A DNA stretch of 64,000 bases from Georgenia sp. M64 (GTDB taxonomy: Bacteria > Actinomycetota > Actinomycetes > Actinomycetales > Actinomycetaceae), in assembly GCF_038049925.1 (NCBI RefSeq), contig NZ_CP145809.1:1302001-1366000 (forward strand), given 5' to 3'. How positions within the stretch are numbered: position 1 is the stretch's first letter; the number at the start of each line of letters is the position of its first letter. Both the position numbers and the translations under genes were made by a program. The notes beneath the pieces were generated by a model. The model searched no databases and was not told the origin of the DNA. It was given only the letters and a program-made list of their open reading frames with translations. Below are positions 51,929 to 60,759 of this stretch, one piece after another.

Positions 51929-52480
51929 GCCCGAGATCGCCGGTATCAACGCGGAGCAGCAGGACGCCTTCGCCGACCTCGGCCTGGCGCTCTGGCCTTC
52001 GATGGCCATCGGCGACCTCGTCATGGTCGTAACGTTCCGGTCCCTGACCCAGCCGCTGATCCTGCTGGTCTCCGTGCCATTCGCCGCGACCGGCGCGATC
52101 GGCATGCTGCTCGCGACCGGGACACCGCTCCGCGTGCCCGCACTCATCGGACCACTCATGCTGGTCGGGATCGTCGTCACCAACGCCATCGTCCTGATCG
52201 ACCTCACCCACCAGCACCGGGGACGAGGACTACCGGTTACTGAGGCCGTCATCGGACGGGCCCGCTACTGACTGCGGCCGATCCTCATGACGGCCGCCGC
52301 CACGATCGGTGCCCTCATCCCGATGTCCCTCGGGCTCACTGGCGGCAGCGTGTTCATCTCCCAGCCGCTCGCGTTGGTGGTCATCGGCGGGCTGACGACA
52401 TCGACCCTGCTCACTCACCCTCGTGCTGGTCCCGGTACTGTACGAGCTCCTCGGCCGAGCGAGCAGCCGGCGCGCCCACC
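51929..52480 (+). pseudogene. RND efflux permease fragment
   Basis: The frame reads EIAGINAEQQDAFADLGLAL, SLTQPLILLVSVPFAATGAI and GPLMLVGIVVTNAIVLIDLT, matching the C-terminal third of the intact pump at 34435-37542. A TGA at 52269-52271 replaces an Arg codon (Tyr-stop-Leu-Arg-Pro for Tyr-Arg-Leu-Arg-Pro), and a small insertion near 52415 shifts the frame. Its N-terminal two thirds are absent. Confidence 0.88.
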
Positions 52481-52558
52481 GAGACCACCGGGCCGGAAGG
52501 CAGCCGGCCTGAATCTGACAGCCCCTTGTCTCAGCTCCGGCACCCCGGCAGGCACGTG

Positions 52559-52999
52559 TCAGCCGTCAGGCGCCTTCGTCCCACGTCGCCGACGCCGGGC
52601 CGTAGTCTCCAGCGCGTAACCGGCGCCGCCCAGAGCGAGCATCGCCCCCGCCGCAAAACGCTCGTCGATCCAGACGCCACGGACCTGGGGGACGAGCCTG
52701 GGGAACTCCGACTCCAGACCCTCGGCGCCCGGGTAGGCGAACGCCGACGCCATCGCGGCCCAGAAGACGGCAGGCGCCGCGGCACCGACCACGAGCTCAC
52801 GCTCCTGAGCGCCGTCGCGTAAGGCATAGAGCGACACGCCACCGAGCAGGGCACCGAGACTGATCGTCATCGCGTCATGGAACCGGGCATGCGGCGGCCA
52901 TGCCGGGTTGAACAGGTGCGTGCGGTTCCAGTCCGCCGCGAAACCGCCCACTGCGGTGAGCCCAGCCACCACGCGAAGAAGAACGACGCCACCAGGCAT
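52559..52999 (-). CDS. DUF6640-like small membrane protein
   Basis: From the ATG at 52999 the product has 146 residues; an in-frame ATG at 53035 would add 12. Four hydrophobic helices are visible, starting VVLLRVVAGLTAVGGFAADW, with the conserved-looking NRTHLFNPAWPPHARFHDAM loop after helix one. This loop is typical of the DUF6640 family, of unknown function. It is divergent from a marR gene and the adjoining drug exporter. Confidence 0.65.
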   Translation of the reverse strand: MPGGVVLLRVVAGLTAVGGFAADWNRTHLFNPAWPPHARFHDAMTISLGALLGGVSLYALRDGAQERELVVGAAAPAVFWAAMASAFAYPGAEGLESEFPRLVPQVRGVWIDERFAAGAMLALGGAGYALETTARRRRRGTKAPDG

Positions 53000-53131
53000 G
53001 GTGCCACTCTGGCCCACATGAGCCCCGACGGCCACCGCAGCGACCGGCTCGCGTCGCCCGGACGACGACGGTGATCGTCGAACTCATCCACGCGCACCAG
53101 CGGACTTCCGCGGTCCGGCCAGCTGTCGCGT

Positions 53132-53159
53132 TTGCAGTCTCGCGCAGTTGATATATGGT
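53132..53159 (+). promoter_or_regulatory. Leaderless promoter of marR/DHA2 exporter
   Basis: TTGCAG (53132-53137) and TATGGT (53154-53159) are 16 bp apart. The ATG at 53166 is six bases beyond the -10 with no ribosome binding site, so transcription probably starts at the A of ATG. Confidence 0.5.
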
Positions 53160-53165
53160 TGCTCC

Positions 53166-53693
53166 ATGCAAATAGGTGTGGACTCCGCTGTCGTGGAGCC
53201 CTTGGAGCCCTTGGAGCGGATCGAGCACGAGCTGACGCATCTGCTTCAGCGGGCGCAGCGCGTCTACTTGCACGCCGAGTTGCCGGGACAGCCGTTGGAG
53301 CGGTCCGCGTATCTGATCCTCGGCCGGCTGCGGGAGGAGGGGCCGCTGCGCAACGGTGCGTTGGCGGCGTTGCTCGGCCTCGATGCGTCGACGGTGAGCA
53401 GGCACGCAGCGGCGTTGCAGCAGGCCGGGCTGATCGCGCGGGAGGCCGACCCCGGGGACGGGCGGGCGTGCCGCCTGCGGCTGACCGAGAGGGGGCACCG
53501 GTCCGTGGTGGCCACTCGGAACGCCCGCCGCGCCCTGGTGCGGGAACTGCTCAGTTCCTGGCCGGTGGACGACCGCAGGACTCTGGCCGCTCTGCTGGAG
53601 CGGCTGAACGCGGGGCTGGACGACCGCCTCGCTCGCGCGGAGACGGGCGATCCTCCACCGTCGGCGCACAACCAGGCCGACGTCACAGTTTGA
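53166..53693 (+). CDS. MarR-family regulator
   Basis: The ATG at 53166 is favoured by the promoter position; the frame is open six codons further. The 175-residue protein has LPGQPLERSAYLILGRLREE, GALAALLGLDASTVSRHAAA (recognition helix) and ADPGDGRACRLRLTERGHRS (wing), the MarR pattern. The DHA2 exporter gene begins 64 bp downstream on the same strand, so it is the likely target and operon partner, but that gene is interrupted. Confidence 0.9.
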   Translation: MQIGVDSAVVEPLEPLERIEHELTHLLQRAQRVYLHAELPGQPLERSAYLILGRLREEGPLRNGALAALLGLDASTVSRHAAALQQAGLIAREADPGDGRACRLRLTERGHRSVVATRNARRALVRELLSSWPVDDRRTLAALLERLNAGLDDRLARAETGDPPPSAHNQADVTV

Positions 53694-53757
53694 GGATCCC
53701 CCTGCAGAGCCCGTCGTTCACCCTTCCTACGGATCGCCACAGAGAGGCCGCACGCCC

Positions 53758-54015
53758 ATGAGCTCAGCACCGGCCGACCGCCAGCACGGAACGGCGCACA
53801 CCGAGCCGGTCATGCCGGTCCTGAGTCATCGCCAGGTCCTGACCGTGCTGGTCGGACTCATGCTCGGCATGCTGGTATCGGCGCTGTCCCAGACGATCGT
53901 GGCCACCGCGTTGCCGACCATCGTCGGAGAACTTGGTGGTCAGGAGCAGCTGGCGTGGGTGGTGTCGGCAACGCTGCTGACCTCCACCGCGTCCACGCCG
54001 ATCTGGGGCAAGCTG
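53758..54015 (+). pseudogene. DHA2-type MFS drug exporter, N-terminal part
   Basis: The first 86 codons encode a cytoplasmic lead and helices 1-2: LTVLVGLMLGMLVSALSQTI, VATALPTIVGELGG and SATLLTSTASTPIWGKL. The gene is cut by IS110 directly inside the loop-2/3 motif A (GKL|SDLYGRK). Joined to 55487-56941 the frame is exact and gives 570 residues, so precise loss of the element would restore the transporter. Confidence 0.93.
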
Positions 54016-55486
54016 AGGTGAAACCCCAAGGGGGTCAGGCTGGGACTGGCTCGGCGGTGACGGTGTAACCGAGTTGGGTGAGCTCGTTGATCAGGCGTCT
54101 GGCTCTGCGCTGAGGGTTGTTGCGGCGGATGAAGTAGTCGGCGCCGAGGTCTTGATATGGCTCGCGGCGTTCGAGCATGTAGAAGATTGACACCAGGATC
54201 GAGTGCTCGACGGCGACGATGGCCTTGGCGTGCCCGCGCCTGCCCTTGACCCGGGCGTAGAGCGCGGCGAGGTAGGAGCCCTTGACCTTGATCGCGGCGG
54301 TGGCGGCGTCGTGGAGGTAGGTCCGTAGCCACTTGTTGCCCTTACGCATGGCACCGGATCTGGATTTGCCGGCGGACTCGTGCTGTCCGGGGCAGCGCCC
54401 GGCCCAGGAGGCCAGTCGCTCCGCGGTGCCGAAGACCGTCATGTCGGCACCGATCTCGGCGAGGATCCCCTCGGCCGTGCGGGTGTTGATCCCTGGTGTG
54501 GTGGTGATCAGGTCACGCTCCGGCGCGAAAGGGTCGATCACCTTGTCGATCTCGACCGACAGGCGGGCGATGATCTCCTCGAGGTAGTCGATCTTGGCCA
54601 GGATCTCTCCGACGATCAGGGCGTGGTGATCGGAGAACCGCCCGGTCAGGGCCTGCTGCAGGGCGGGGATCTTCTTGCGTAGCGCGCCCTTGGCCAGATC
54701 GGCCATCACCTCCGGATCCTTGGTGCCGGAGACCAGGGCTGTGAGCATCGCCCGGCCAGAGACCCCGAGGATGTCCGAGGCTACCGAGGAGAGCTTGATC
54801 CCGGCGTCCTGCAACACCTTGTCCAGGCGCTGCGCCTCCCGGGTGCGTTCTTCGATCTGCGCCTTGCGGTACCGGGTCAGGCTGCGTAGCTCCCGGATCG
54901 GCTTGGGCGGCACGAACGAGGGCTGCACCAGCCCGTTGGCCACCAGCTGCGCGATCCACGCCGCGTCAGCCATGTCCGTCTTGCGGCCCGGGACGTTGCG
55001 CAGGTGCCGGGCGTTGAGCAACCAGCACGCCACGGCGTCCTCCAGGGCGTAGTACACCGGCTTCCAGTACACCCCGGTGGACTCCATCGCCACCAACGTC
55101 ACCGCGTAACCGGTCAGCCAGTCCCGCAGCCCGAGCAGCTCCACCGTCGTGGTCCCGAACGTCGCCGCGTGCGTCTGGACCTGCGAGCCAGACGTGATCC
55201 GCACGCACGCAACAACCGTGTCCTTGTGCACGTCGAGCCCCGCACACCGCTCCACCAACGTCTCCACCGCTACCACCTCCACATCAACCAGCAAGAGGCG
55301 GATCACCCGAGGAGCTTCACCAGTGGAGTCTGAGGTACGCGCTCGAAGGCAGCAGTTCCATGTGCCCGAAGCTCCCACGTCACACTCAGAAACGGGCTCG
55401 ATCGGCACCAAGCGCGCCCGACGTCGGCAGGTGACCCACCACAAAGGTTTCCCCCGCTCCACGTGGGCCGCAAGGCCCCCAACCAC
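54016..55486 (-). mobile_element. IS110-family insertion sequence
   Basis: Boundaries are deduced from the interrupted transporter: GGCAAGCTG before and TCAGATCTG after rejoin as Gly-Lys-Leu-Ser-Asp-Leu. The element is 1471 bp, starts AGGTGAAACC and ends CCAACCAC, and shows no clear inverted repeats or target duplication, as usual for IS110. The longer non-coding end lies upstream of the transposase start (55268-55486). Confidence 0.9.
54035..55267 (-). CDS. IS110-family transposase
   Basis: The GTG at 55267, after GGAGGT, gives 410 residues. The N-terminal RuvC-like DEDD domain has Asp in CAGLDVHKDTV, Glu in VAMESTGVYWKPVYY and Asp residues in RKTDMADAAWIAQL. The C-terminal Tnp_IS116/IS110 domain has TTPGINTRTAEGILAEIGAD and WAGRCPGQHESAGKSRSG with the catalytic Ser region. 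The gene looks intact. It opposes the interrupted transporter. Confidence 0.93.
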   Translation of the reverse strand: METLVERCAGLDVHKDTVVACVRITSGSQVQTHAATFGTTTVELLGLRDWLTGYAVTLVAMESTGVYWKPVYYALEDAVACWLLNARHLRNVPGRKTDMADAAWIAQLVANGLVQPSFVPPKPIRELRSLTRYRKAQIEERTREAQRLDKVLQDAGIKLSSVASDILGVSGRAMLTALVSGTKDPEVMADLAKGALRKKIPALQQALTGRFSDHHALIVGEILAKIDYLEEIIARLSVEIDKVIDPFAPERDLITTTPGINTRTAEGILAEIGADMTVFGTAERLASWAGRCPGQHESAGKSRSGAMRKGNKWLRTYLHDAATAAIKVKGSYLAALYARVKGRRGHAKAIVAVEHSILVSIFYMLERREPYQDLGADYFIRRNNPQRRARRLINELTQLGYTVTAEPVPA

Positions 55487-56941
55487 TCAGATCTGTACGG
55501 GCGGAAGATCATGTTCCAGTCCGCGATCAGGATCTTCCTGCTCGCCTCCCTGGCAAGCGGCTTCGCGCAGGACATGGCCCAACTGATCGGTTTTCGCGCG
55601 GTCCAGGGTCTTGGTGTCGGTGGATTGATGGCGTTGTCGCAGGCGATCATTGGTGACGTCGTCAGCCCACGGGAACGGGGCCGCTACCAGGGCTACATCG
55701 GGTCGGTCTTCGCGCTCGCCACGGTCGCGGGCCCCTTGCTGGGCGGATTCCTGGTCGAGAACCTGTCCTGGCGGTGGACGTTCTGGGTTGGCATCCCGGT
55801 CGGGATCGCCGCGCTCGTGGTGACCCAACGAGTGCTCAAGCTGCCGTTCCCGCGGACCCGGCACGCCATCGACTGGCTGGGCGCGTTCTTCATCGTCGCA
55901 TCGGTCAGCGCGCTGTTGCTCATGCTGTCCCTAGGCGGTAAAGAGTTCGCCTGGAACTCGCCCTGGACTTACGTGTTGGCGGGCGTGGCCGCCGTGATGC
56001 TGGCCCTGGCCATCTGGCAGGAGCGCCGGGCCCGTGAGCCGATCATGCCGCCGCACCTGTTCGCCAACCACACCTTTGTCATCACAAGCCTGGCCGGCTT
56101 CGTCGTCGGTGTCGCGATGTTCGGCGCGATCATCTTCCTGCCGCAGTACCTGCAGATCGTCAAGGGCGAGTCGCCGACCGCCTCGGGGCTGCTGACGCTG
56201 CCGCTCATGGTGGGTCTGCTCGCTGCCTCCATCGGCTCTGGCCGGGCTATCACAGCCACCGGCCGGTACAAGATCTTCCCGGTCGTCGGCCTGCTGGTCG
56301 CCGCGGTGGGCCTAGGTCTGATGAGCCGGCTGGCCGTGGACACCTCGCTGGTCGTGGCTGGGTTGTACATGCTGGTCACCGGGGTCGGCATCGGCCTGGT
56401 GATGCAGGTACTGGTGCTGGCAACCCAGAACGCCGTAGAGCAGAAGGACCTGGGCGTGGCCACCTCCGGGGCGACGTTCTTCCGGTCCCTGGGGGGCGCC
56501 CTGGGCGTGGCGGTGTTCGGCGCGTTACTTACCCATCGCCTCGCCGACACCATCCCGTCCCGGCTCGCTGACGCCGGGGTCCCGGCCGAGCGGTTCGCCG
56601 GCGGCGGGCCCGCCCTGGGCAGCCCCGAGCAGATCGCGGCCTTGCCCGAACCCGTGCACGCCGCCGTCGTAGGTGGCTTCGCCGATGCCCTGCAGACCAC
56701 GTTCCTGGCAGCCGTGCCGTTCGCCCTGCTGGGCTTCGTGCTGCTGCTCTTCCTACGGGAGACACCCTTGCGCCGCCACGCCGAACACCACGAGAGCGGT
56801 GAGCACCGGGCCGAGGCGTTCGAGACGGCCGTCGACCCCGACAGCGATCTGGGCCATGGCGACGAGGAAAGCGCCGCAGACCGCTCCGGCGCCGGCGGCA
56901 AGCGATCCGCGCCCCTCAGTTTGCCTCCGGACGAGCAGTAG
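55487..56941 (+). pseudogene. DHA2-type MFS drug exporter, C-terminal part
   Basis: Beginning SDLYGRKIMFQSAIRIFLLA, it carries helices 3-14, including motif C-like VASVSALLLML, PRERGRYQGYIGSVFALATV and GPLLGGFLVENLSWRWTFWV (antiporter motif). The tail is acidic and disordered. This 14-helix DHA2 layout is typical of QacA/EmrB-type multidrug exporters. Without the first 86 codons it is probably inactive. Confidence 0.92.
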
Positions 56942-57430
56942 GACGCCGCAGCGCCGGCAGACCGTCCGAAGTAGGACCAGAACCGTGGCCCGAGGAGACG
57001 ACCGGCGGCGGGTCACGGGCGCTCAGCTCCCGGTTTGGCGAGCCAGCCCGGTGTGACTCAACAGGGGCTCGGAGGTGGCCGCCTCCAGAGGCCGGTCGTG
57101 GCCGACAACGGGCGCCGCCCCGGCCCCTTCTTCACCCGACGAGTCGATGCCATCACAACCTCCAGGATCACCGAAGTGTTGCGACCACACCTGGAAACCA
57201 CCCCGTCGACACGGGGTCAGTTTTCACGCGTCGCCGACAGCGTCGTAGCACGACCCCATCGCGCCCACGGCGGCTCTCCAGCGCCATCTAGCCAGGAACC
57301 CGCGATCCGTTTGTCTACGAACTGGCGGAAGTCCGGCCGGAGTCGAGGTGGTGCTGCAGAGGGGTCGCGGTGTTCACGGGGGTTCTCGCGCACGTTAGTT
57401 CCCTGGCCCGGAGCTTCGCATGTCAGGAGG
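56942..57430. other. Gene-free stretch at the right edge of the island
   Basis: No coding sequence is supported. It contains an IS21-end relic at 57213-57239 and otherwise unremarkable GC-rich DNA. The switch from mobile to metabolic genes happens here, so the island boundary probably lies in this interval. Confidence 0.5.
57213..57239 (-). mobile_element. Relic of an IS21-family end
   Basis: Inverted, the sequence runs TGTCGGCGACGCGTGAAAAC then TGACCCC, the typical outer end of a common IS21 subgroup (TGTC...GCGTCAAAACTGACCCC). No istA or istB is attached. Confidence 0.4.
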
Positions 57431-58324
57431 TCACTCCTTCACCGCCCCGGACGTGACGTTCATGATCCGCCGCTGGAAGACGAAGAACAGCACCGCGACC
57501 GGGATGGTCATGATGGCGGCTGCGCCGAGCTTGAGCGGGAACTGGCTGCCTTGACCAAGCCCACCGGCCGCGAGCTGGGCGACGCCCTTGGTGAGGGTGC
57601 GCAGCTCGGGGTCTTGCGCCGCCACGATGAAGTGGGACAGCTCGTTCCAGGACCCCTGGAACGAGAGAATGACGAGCGTGACGAGCGCCGGTGTGGCCAT
57701 GGGCAGAACGATCGACCAGTAGGTCCGGAACGGACCGGCGCCGTCGATCCGGGCCGCCTCCTCCACGCTCTTCGGGATGGACTCAAAGAAGTTCTTCATG
57801 ATGAAGATGCCGGCGGCATCTGCCATGAGCGGGATGATCATGCCGGCGAAGGAGTTGTAGATGCCGATCTGGTTGAGCACGAGGAATTTGGGGATGAGCA
57901 GCACCACGCCCGGTACGGCCATGACGGCGACCACGCCGGCGAACACCAGGCTCCGGCCGCGGAACTCGAGCCGGGCGAGGGCGTAGCCAGCGAGGGAGTT
58001 GATGAACACCCGCCCCAGGGTGACCACGATCGTGACGATCGTGGAGTTGCGGAACCACAGAGGGAAGTCCGAACGGAGAAAAAGCTCCTGGTACGCCGCC
58101 GACGACCAGGTCTGCGGGATTAGTCCCAGCGGCTCGGCAACCGCCTCGGACTCGGGCTTGAAGGACGTCGCCACCTGTACGAGGAAGGGGTAGATGTAGA
58201 TGACGGCGAACGAGACCAGGACGACATATACCGCCACCGTGCCGATGCGGCGCTGTCGACCCGACCTGTCGGCGCGTCGTTCTGCGGCGGCGTACACGGA
58301 CGATCGAGTGGTATCGGTGCTCAT
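57431..58324 (-). CDS. Carbohydrate ABC transporter permease (MalG-like)
   Basis: This 297-residue protein has six membrane helices and the EAA loop EEAARIDGAGPFRTYWSIVL PMATPA, the coupling motif for the ATPase. Its ATG overlaps the stop of the other permease gene (TGATG). It lies last in the lacI-binding protein-permease-permease run. The energising ATPase is not in the window and is probably a shared MsmK-type subunit. Confidence 0.93.
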   Translation of the reverse strand: MSTDTTRSSVYAAAERRADRSGRQRRIGTVAVYVVLVSFAVIYIYPFLVQVATSFKPESEAVAEPLGLIPQTWSSAAYQELFLRSDFPLWFRNSTIVTIVVTLGRVFINSLAGYALARLEFRGRSLVFAGVVAVMAVPGVVLLIPKFLVLNQIGIYNSFAGMIIPLMADAAGIFIMKNFFESIPKSVEEAARIDGAGPFRTYWSIVLPMATPALVTLVILSFQGSWNELSHFIVAAQDPELRTLTKGVAQLAAGGLGQGSQFPLKLGAAAIMTIPVAVLFFVFQRRIMNVTSGAVKE

Positions 58325-59475
58325 CAGGGCACTCCTGCTCCGGGGGTCGGGGCGCTCTCGCCGCCACGCGGGGTGAAGACCACGCGTTTGCGCCTTGGGG
58401 TGTCCCGTTCGCGCAGGATCCACCGCTGGATCGCGGTGAACACGACGATGATCGCGAAGAGGACGAACGCTATCGCGGCGCCCCTGCCCCACTGGTTCTG
58501 CTCGAACGACGCCTGGTAGGACAGGTACGCCGGCGTCAGGGTGGTCTTGGCCGGACCGCCCTGGGTGCCGGTGTAGATCTGGTCGAAGACCTGCCAGCAC
58601 CCGATGAGGCCAAGCGTGATCACCGTGAACAGCGTCGGCCGGAGCATCGGCAGCGTGACGTACCAGAACCGCTGCCAGGCCGTTGCTCCATCCATGACCG
58701 CCGCCTCTTCGACATCAGCCGAGATGGCCTGGAGCGCCGCGATGAACAGCAGCATGAAGGTCCCGGAGGTGGTGAACACGGCCATGATGATGAAGACGCT
58801 CATCGCGACGCTGGGTCCAGCGAGCCACTGCCACCAGGTGATGCCGAGGAACCCGTTGGCGCCGAGCGCGGCCGGCGCGGAGTCGACGCCGAGGATGCCG
58901 AGCAGGATGTGGACCACGCCCCGGGCGTCGGCGAACCAGTTGGGCCCGTTGATGCTGAGATAGCTGAGCGCCTCGTTGACCGCGCCTGAGGCGGAGAACA
59001 GGAAGAGGAACAGGACCGTGATGGCGACCGAGCTCGTCACCGACGGGAAGTAGAAGGCCGTCCGAAAGACTCCTCGCCCCTTGAGGATCTTCCGGTTGAC
59101 CATGACCGCCAGGAAGAGCGACAGGGCGGTCTGGAGGGGCACGACGAGGAAGACGTACCAGGCGTTGTTACGCAGGGCGGTGCCGAAGTCCTGGGTGGCG
59201 AGCCCACCGCCGGCGACGAGCTGGCGGTAGTTCTCCGCCCCGACGAAGCTCACCGAGGAGGACAGCGGGCTGCCGCGGCCGGTCCAGTCCGAGACGCTGA
59301 CCCAGGCGGCCATGAGCACGGGGATGGCGAGGAAGAGCCCGAGGATGATGAGCATGGGTGCGATGAAGAGCCACCCGGCAACAGCCTCGCGGCCCTTGAT
59401 CCCAGAGCGGCGCCGATTCGCCCGGGGCGGCCGGGTCGCCGTCTCTGGGCGCGGAACGGTGCTGGCGGCGGACAT
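58324..59475 (-). CDS. Carbohydrate ABC transporter permease (MalF-like)
   Basis: This 383-residue permease has a cytoplasmic N-terminus and six or more helices. The EAA loop is VEEAAVMDGATAWQRFWYVT. A large extracytoplasmic insertion (about residues 190-235) includes a WWQWLAGPSVAM segment. Its ATG overlaps the binding-protein stop by one base and its stop overlaps the next ATG, so the three genes are translationally coupled. Confidence 0.93.
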   Translation of the reverse strand: MSAASTVPRPETATRPPRANRRRSGIKGREAVAGWLFIAPMLIILGLFLAIPVLMAAWVSVSDWTGRGSPLSSSVSFVGAENYRQLVAGGGLATQDFGTALRNNAWYVFLVVPLQTALSLFLAVMVNRKILKGRGVFRTAFYFPSVTSSVAITVLFLFLFSASGAVNEALSYLSINGPNWFADARGVVHILLGILGVDSAPAALGANGFLGITWWQWLAGPSVAMSVFIIMAVFTTSGTFMLLFIAALQAISADVEEAAVMDGATAWQRFWYVTLPMLRPTLFTVITLGLIGCWQVFDQIYTGTQGGPAKTTLTPAYLSYQASFEQNQWGRGAAIAFVLFAIIVVFTAIQRWILRERDTPRRKRVVFTPRGGESAPTPGAGVP

Positions 59476-60746
59476 TAGCCCGCGGAGTCCAGCGCGGCCT
59501 GCATGTTGGTCTGGACCGAGGCCAACAGACCCTGGACGTCCGCGCTCTCCAGACCCTCGATCTGGCCGTTCATGTCGGCAATGACGTCGGACGTCCCCTG
59601 TACGGTCGGCATCCCACCGGCAAAATCGGCGCTGTCGATGAACGCCGCCTGCTCGGGGAACGTGGACCGGAAGTCCTCGGCGGCGGACTCCACCGAGGGC
59701 ATGACGCCGAATGCCTCGGCGAAGGCCATCTGCTGCTCCGGTGTGGTGAGGTACTCGACGAGCTGCATGGCCTGCTCCTGGTTGTCGCTGTCGGCGGCGA
59801 TGCCCCAGCAGTTGGTGAACTGCAGTGTCGCCTCGCCAGCCGGGCCGGCCGGTAGCGGGACGATGGTGTAGCTGGCGTCCGGGTAGTCGGCATTCATCGC
59901 CCCGATGATCCAGTTGCCCTCGATGGTCATGGCCGCGCGGCCGGAGCCGAAGGCTTCGCCGCCCCACCCAGAGTCGACCTCGGAAGGGAAGGCGAGCACG
60001 CCGTCGACGAGCATTTCCTGGACGAAGGTGAGCGCCTCGAGGTTCTCGGGGCTGTCGACGATCGCCGTCGTGCCGTCCTCGGCGATGAGGCCGCCGCCGG
60101 CCTGGGCCATGAAGGTGCCCACGCGTTGGTACTCGGGCCCGAAACTCAGACCCACCTGGTCCTCGGTGGTCAGCGCCTCGGCGGCGCTGCGGAGCCCGTC
60201 CCAGTCGGTGGGGACGTCGGCGTCGGTGAGGCCCGCCGCCTCCCATGCCGCGGTGTTGATGACCAGGGCCAGGGTGGAGAAGTCCTTGGGCGCGCAGTAA
60301 AATTCGCCGTCCACCGTGAAGTTCTCCACCAGCGAGGGGTAGAAGTCGCCGGCGTTGCTCAGCTGGTCGCCGTAGGCGTAGAGGGAACCGTTCGCTACCC
60401 AGCCGGCGAGCTGGTCGGTGCTGGCGTAGAAGAGGTCGGGCGGGCTCCCGGCGGCAAAGCCCTGGGCGAGTTCCTGGTTGAGGTCGGCTGCCACCGTGAC
60501 CGACGCGGGGGTTCCCGACTCTTGCGACCAGGCGTCGACGGCCGCGTTGACGGCGTCGGTCTCGGCGTCGCCGCTGGAGCCGATGAGGACGCTGATCTCC
60601 CCGCCGCCGGCGTCCCCGCCGGCGTCACCGGTCGCGGCGTCGGTGGGCTCGTCGTCGAAGCCGGACCCGCCACCGCAGGCAGTCAGGGCGAGGGCACCCC
60701 CCGCGACGAGCGTGGTGAGGAATGTAGTGCGTGCTGTACGGCGCAT
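59475..60746 (-). CDS. Sugar ABC transporter substrate-binding lipoprotein
   Basis: This 423-residue protein has a lipoprotein signal peptide (RRTARTTFLTTLVAGGALAL then TACGG, lipidated Cys at residue 24) and a Gly/Asp-rich linker, followed by an SBP_bac family-1 domain, with TIEGNWIIGAMNADYPDASY and YLTTPEQQMAFAEAFGVMPS as typical segments. GAAGGAG precedes the ATG. It captures a sugar, probably an oligosaccharide given the debranching-type enzyme across the lacI gene. It starts 13 bp after lacI. Confidence 0.93.
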   Translation of the reverse strand: MRRTARTTFLTTLVAGGALALTACGGGSGFDDEPTDAATGDAGGDAGGGEISVLIGSSGDAETDAVNAAVDAWSQESGTPASVTVAADLNQELAQGFAAGSPPDLFYASTDQLAGWVANGSLYAYGDQLSNAGDFYPSLVENFTVDGEFYCAPKDFSTLALVINTAAWEAAGLTDADVPTDWDGLRSAAEALTTEDQVGLSFGPEYQRVGTFMAQAGGGLIAEDGTTAIVDSPENLEALTFVQEMLVDGVLAFPSEVDSGWGGEAFGSGRAAMTIEGNWIIGAMNADYPDASYTIVPLPAGPAGEATLQFTNCWGIAADSDNQEQAMQLVEYLTTPEQQMAFAEAFGVMPSVESAAEDFRSTFPEQAAFIDSADFAGGMPTVQGTSDVIADMNGQIEGLESADVQGLLASVQTNMQAALDSAG

Positions 60747-60759
60747 GGTGACTCCTTCG

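Noticed and set aside
51677-52243. 188-codon open frame covering the 165-bp element and RND relic
   Set aside because: The RND homology lies in a different frame; this frame is Arg-rich and not protein-like.
33005-55486. IS elements acting together as a composite transposon around the cargo
   Set aside because: IS481, IS21 and IS110 occur once each, each accounted for by its own insertion event; no identical pair flanks a gene set.
57035-58123. 362-codon plus-strand open frame across the end of the sugar permease gene
   Set aside because: It is antisense to the permease over most of its length and has shadow-type composition.
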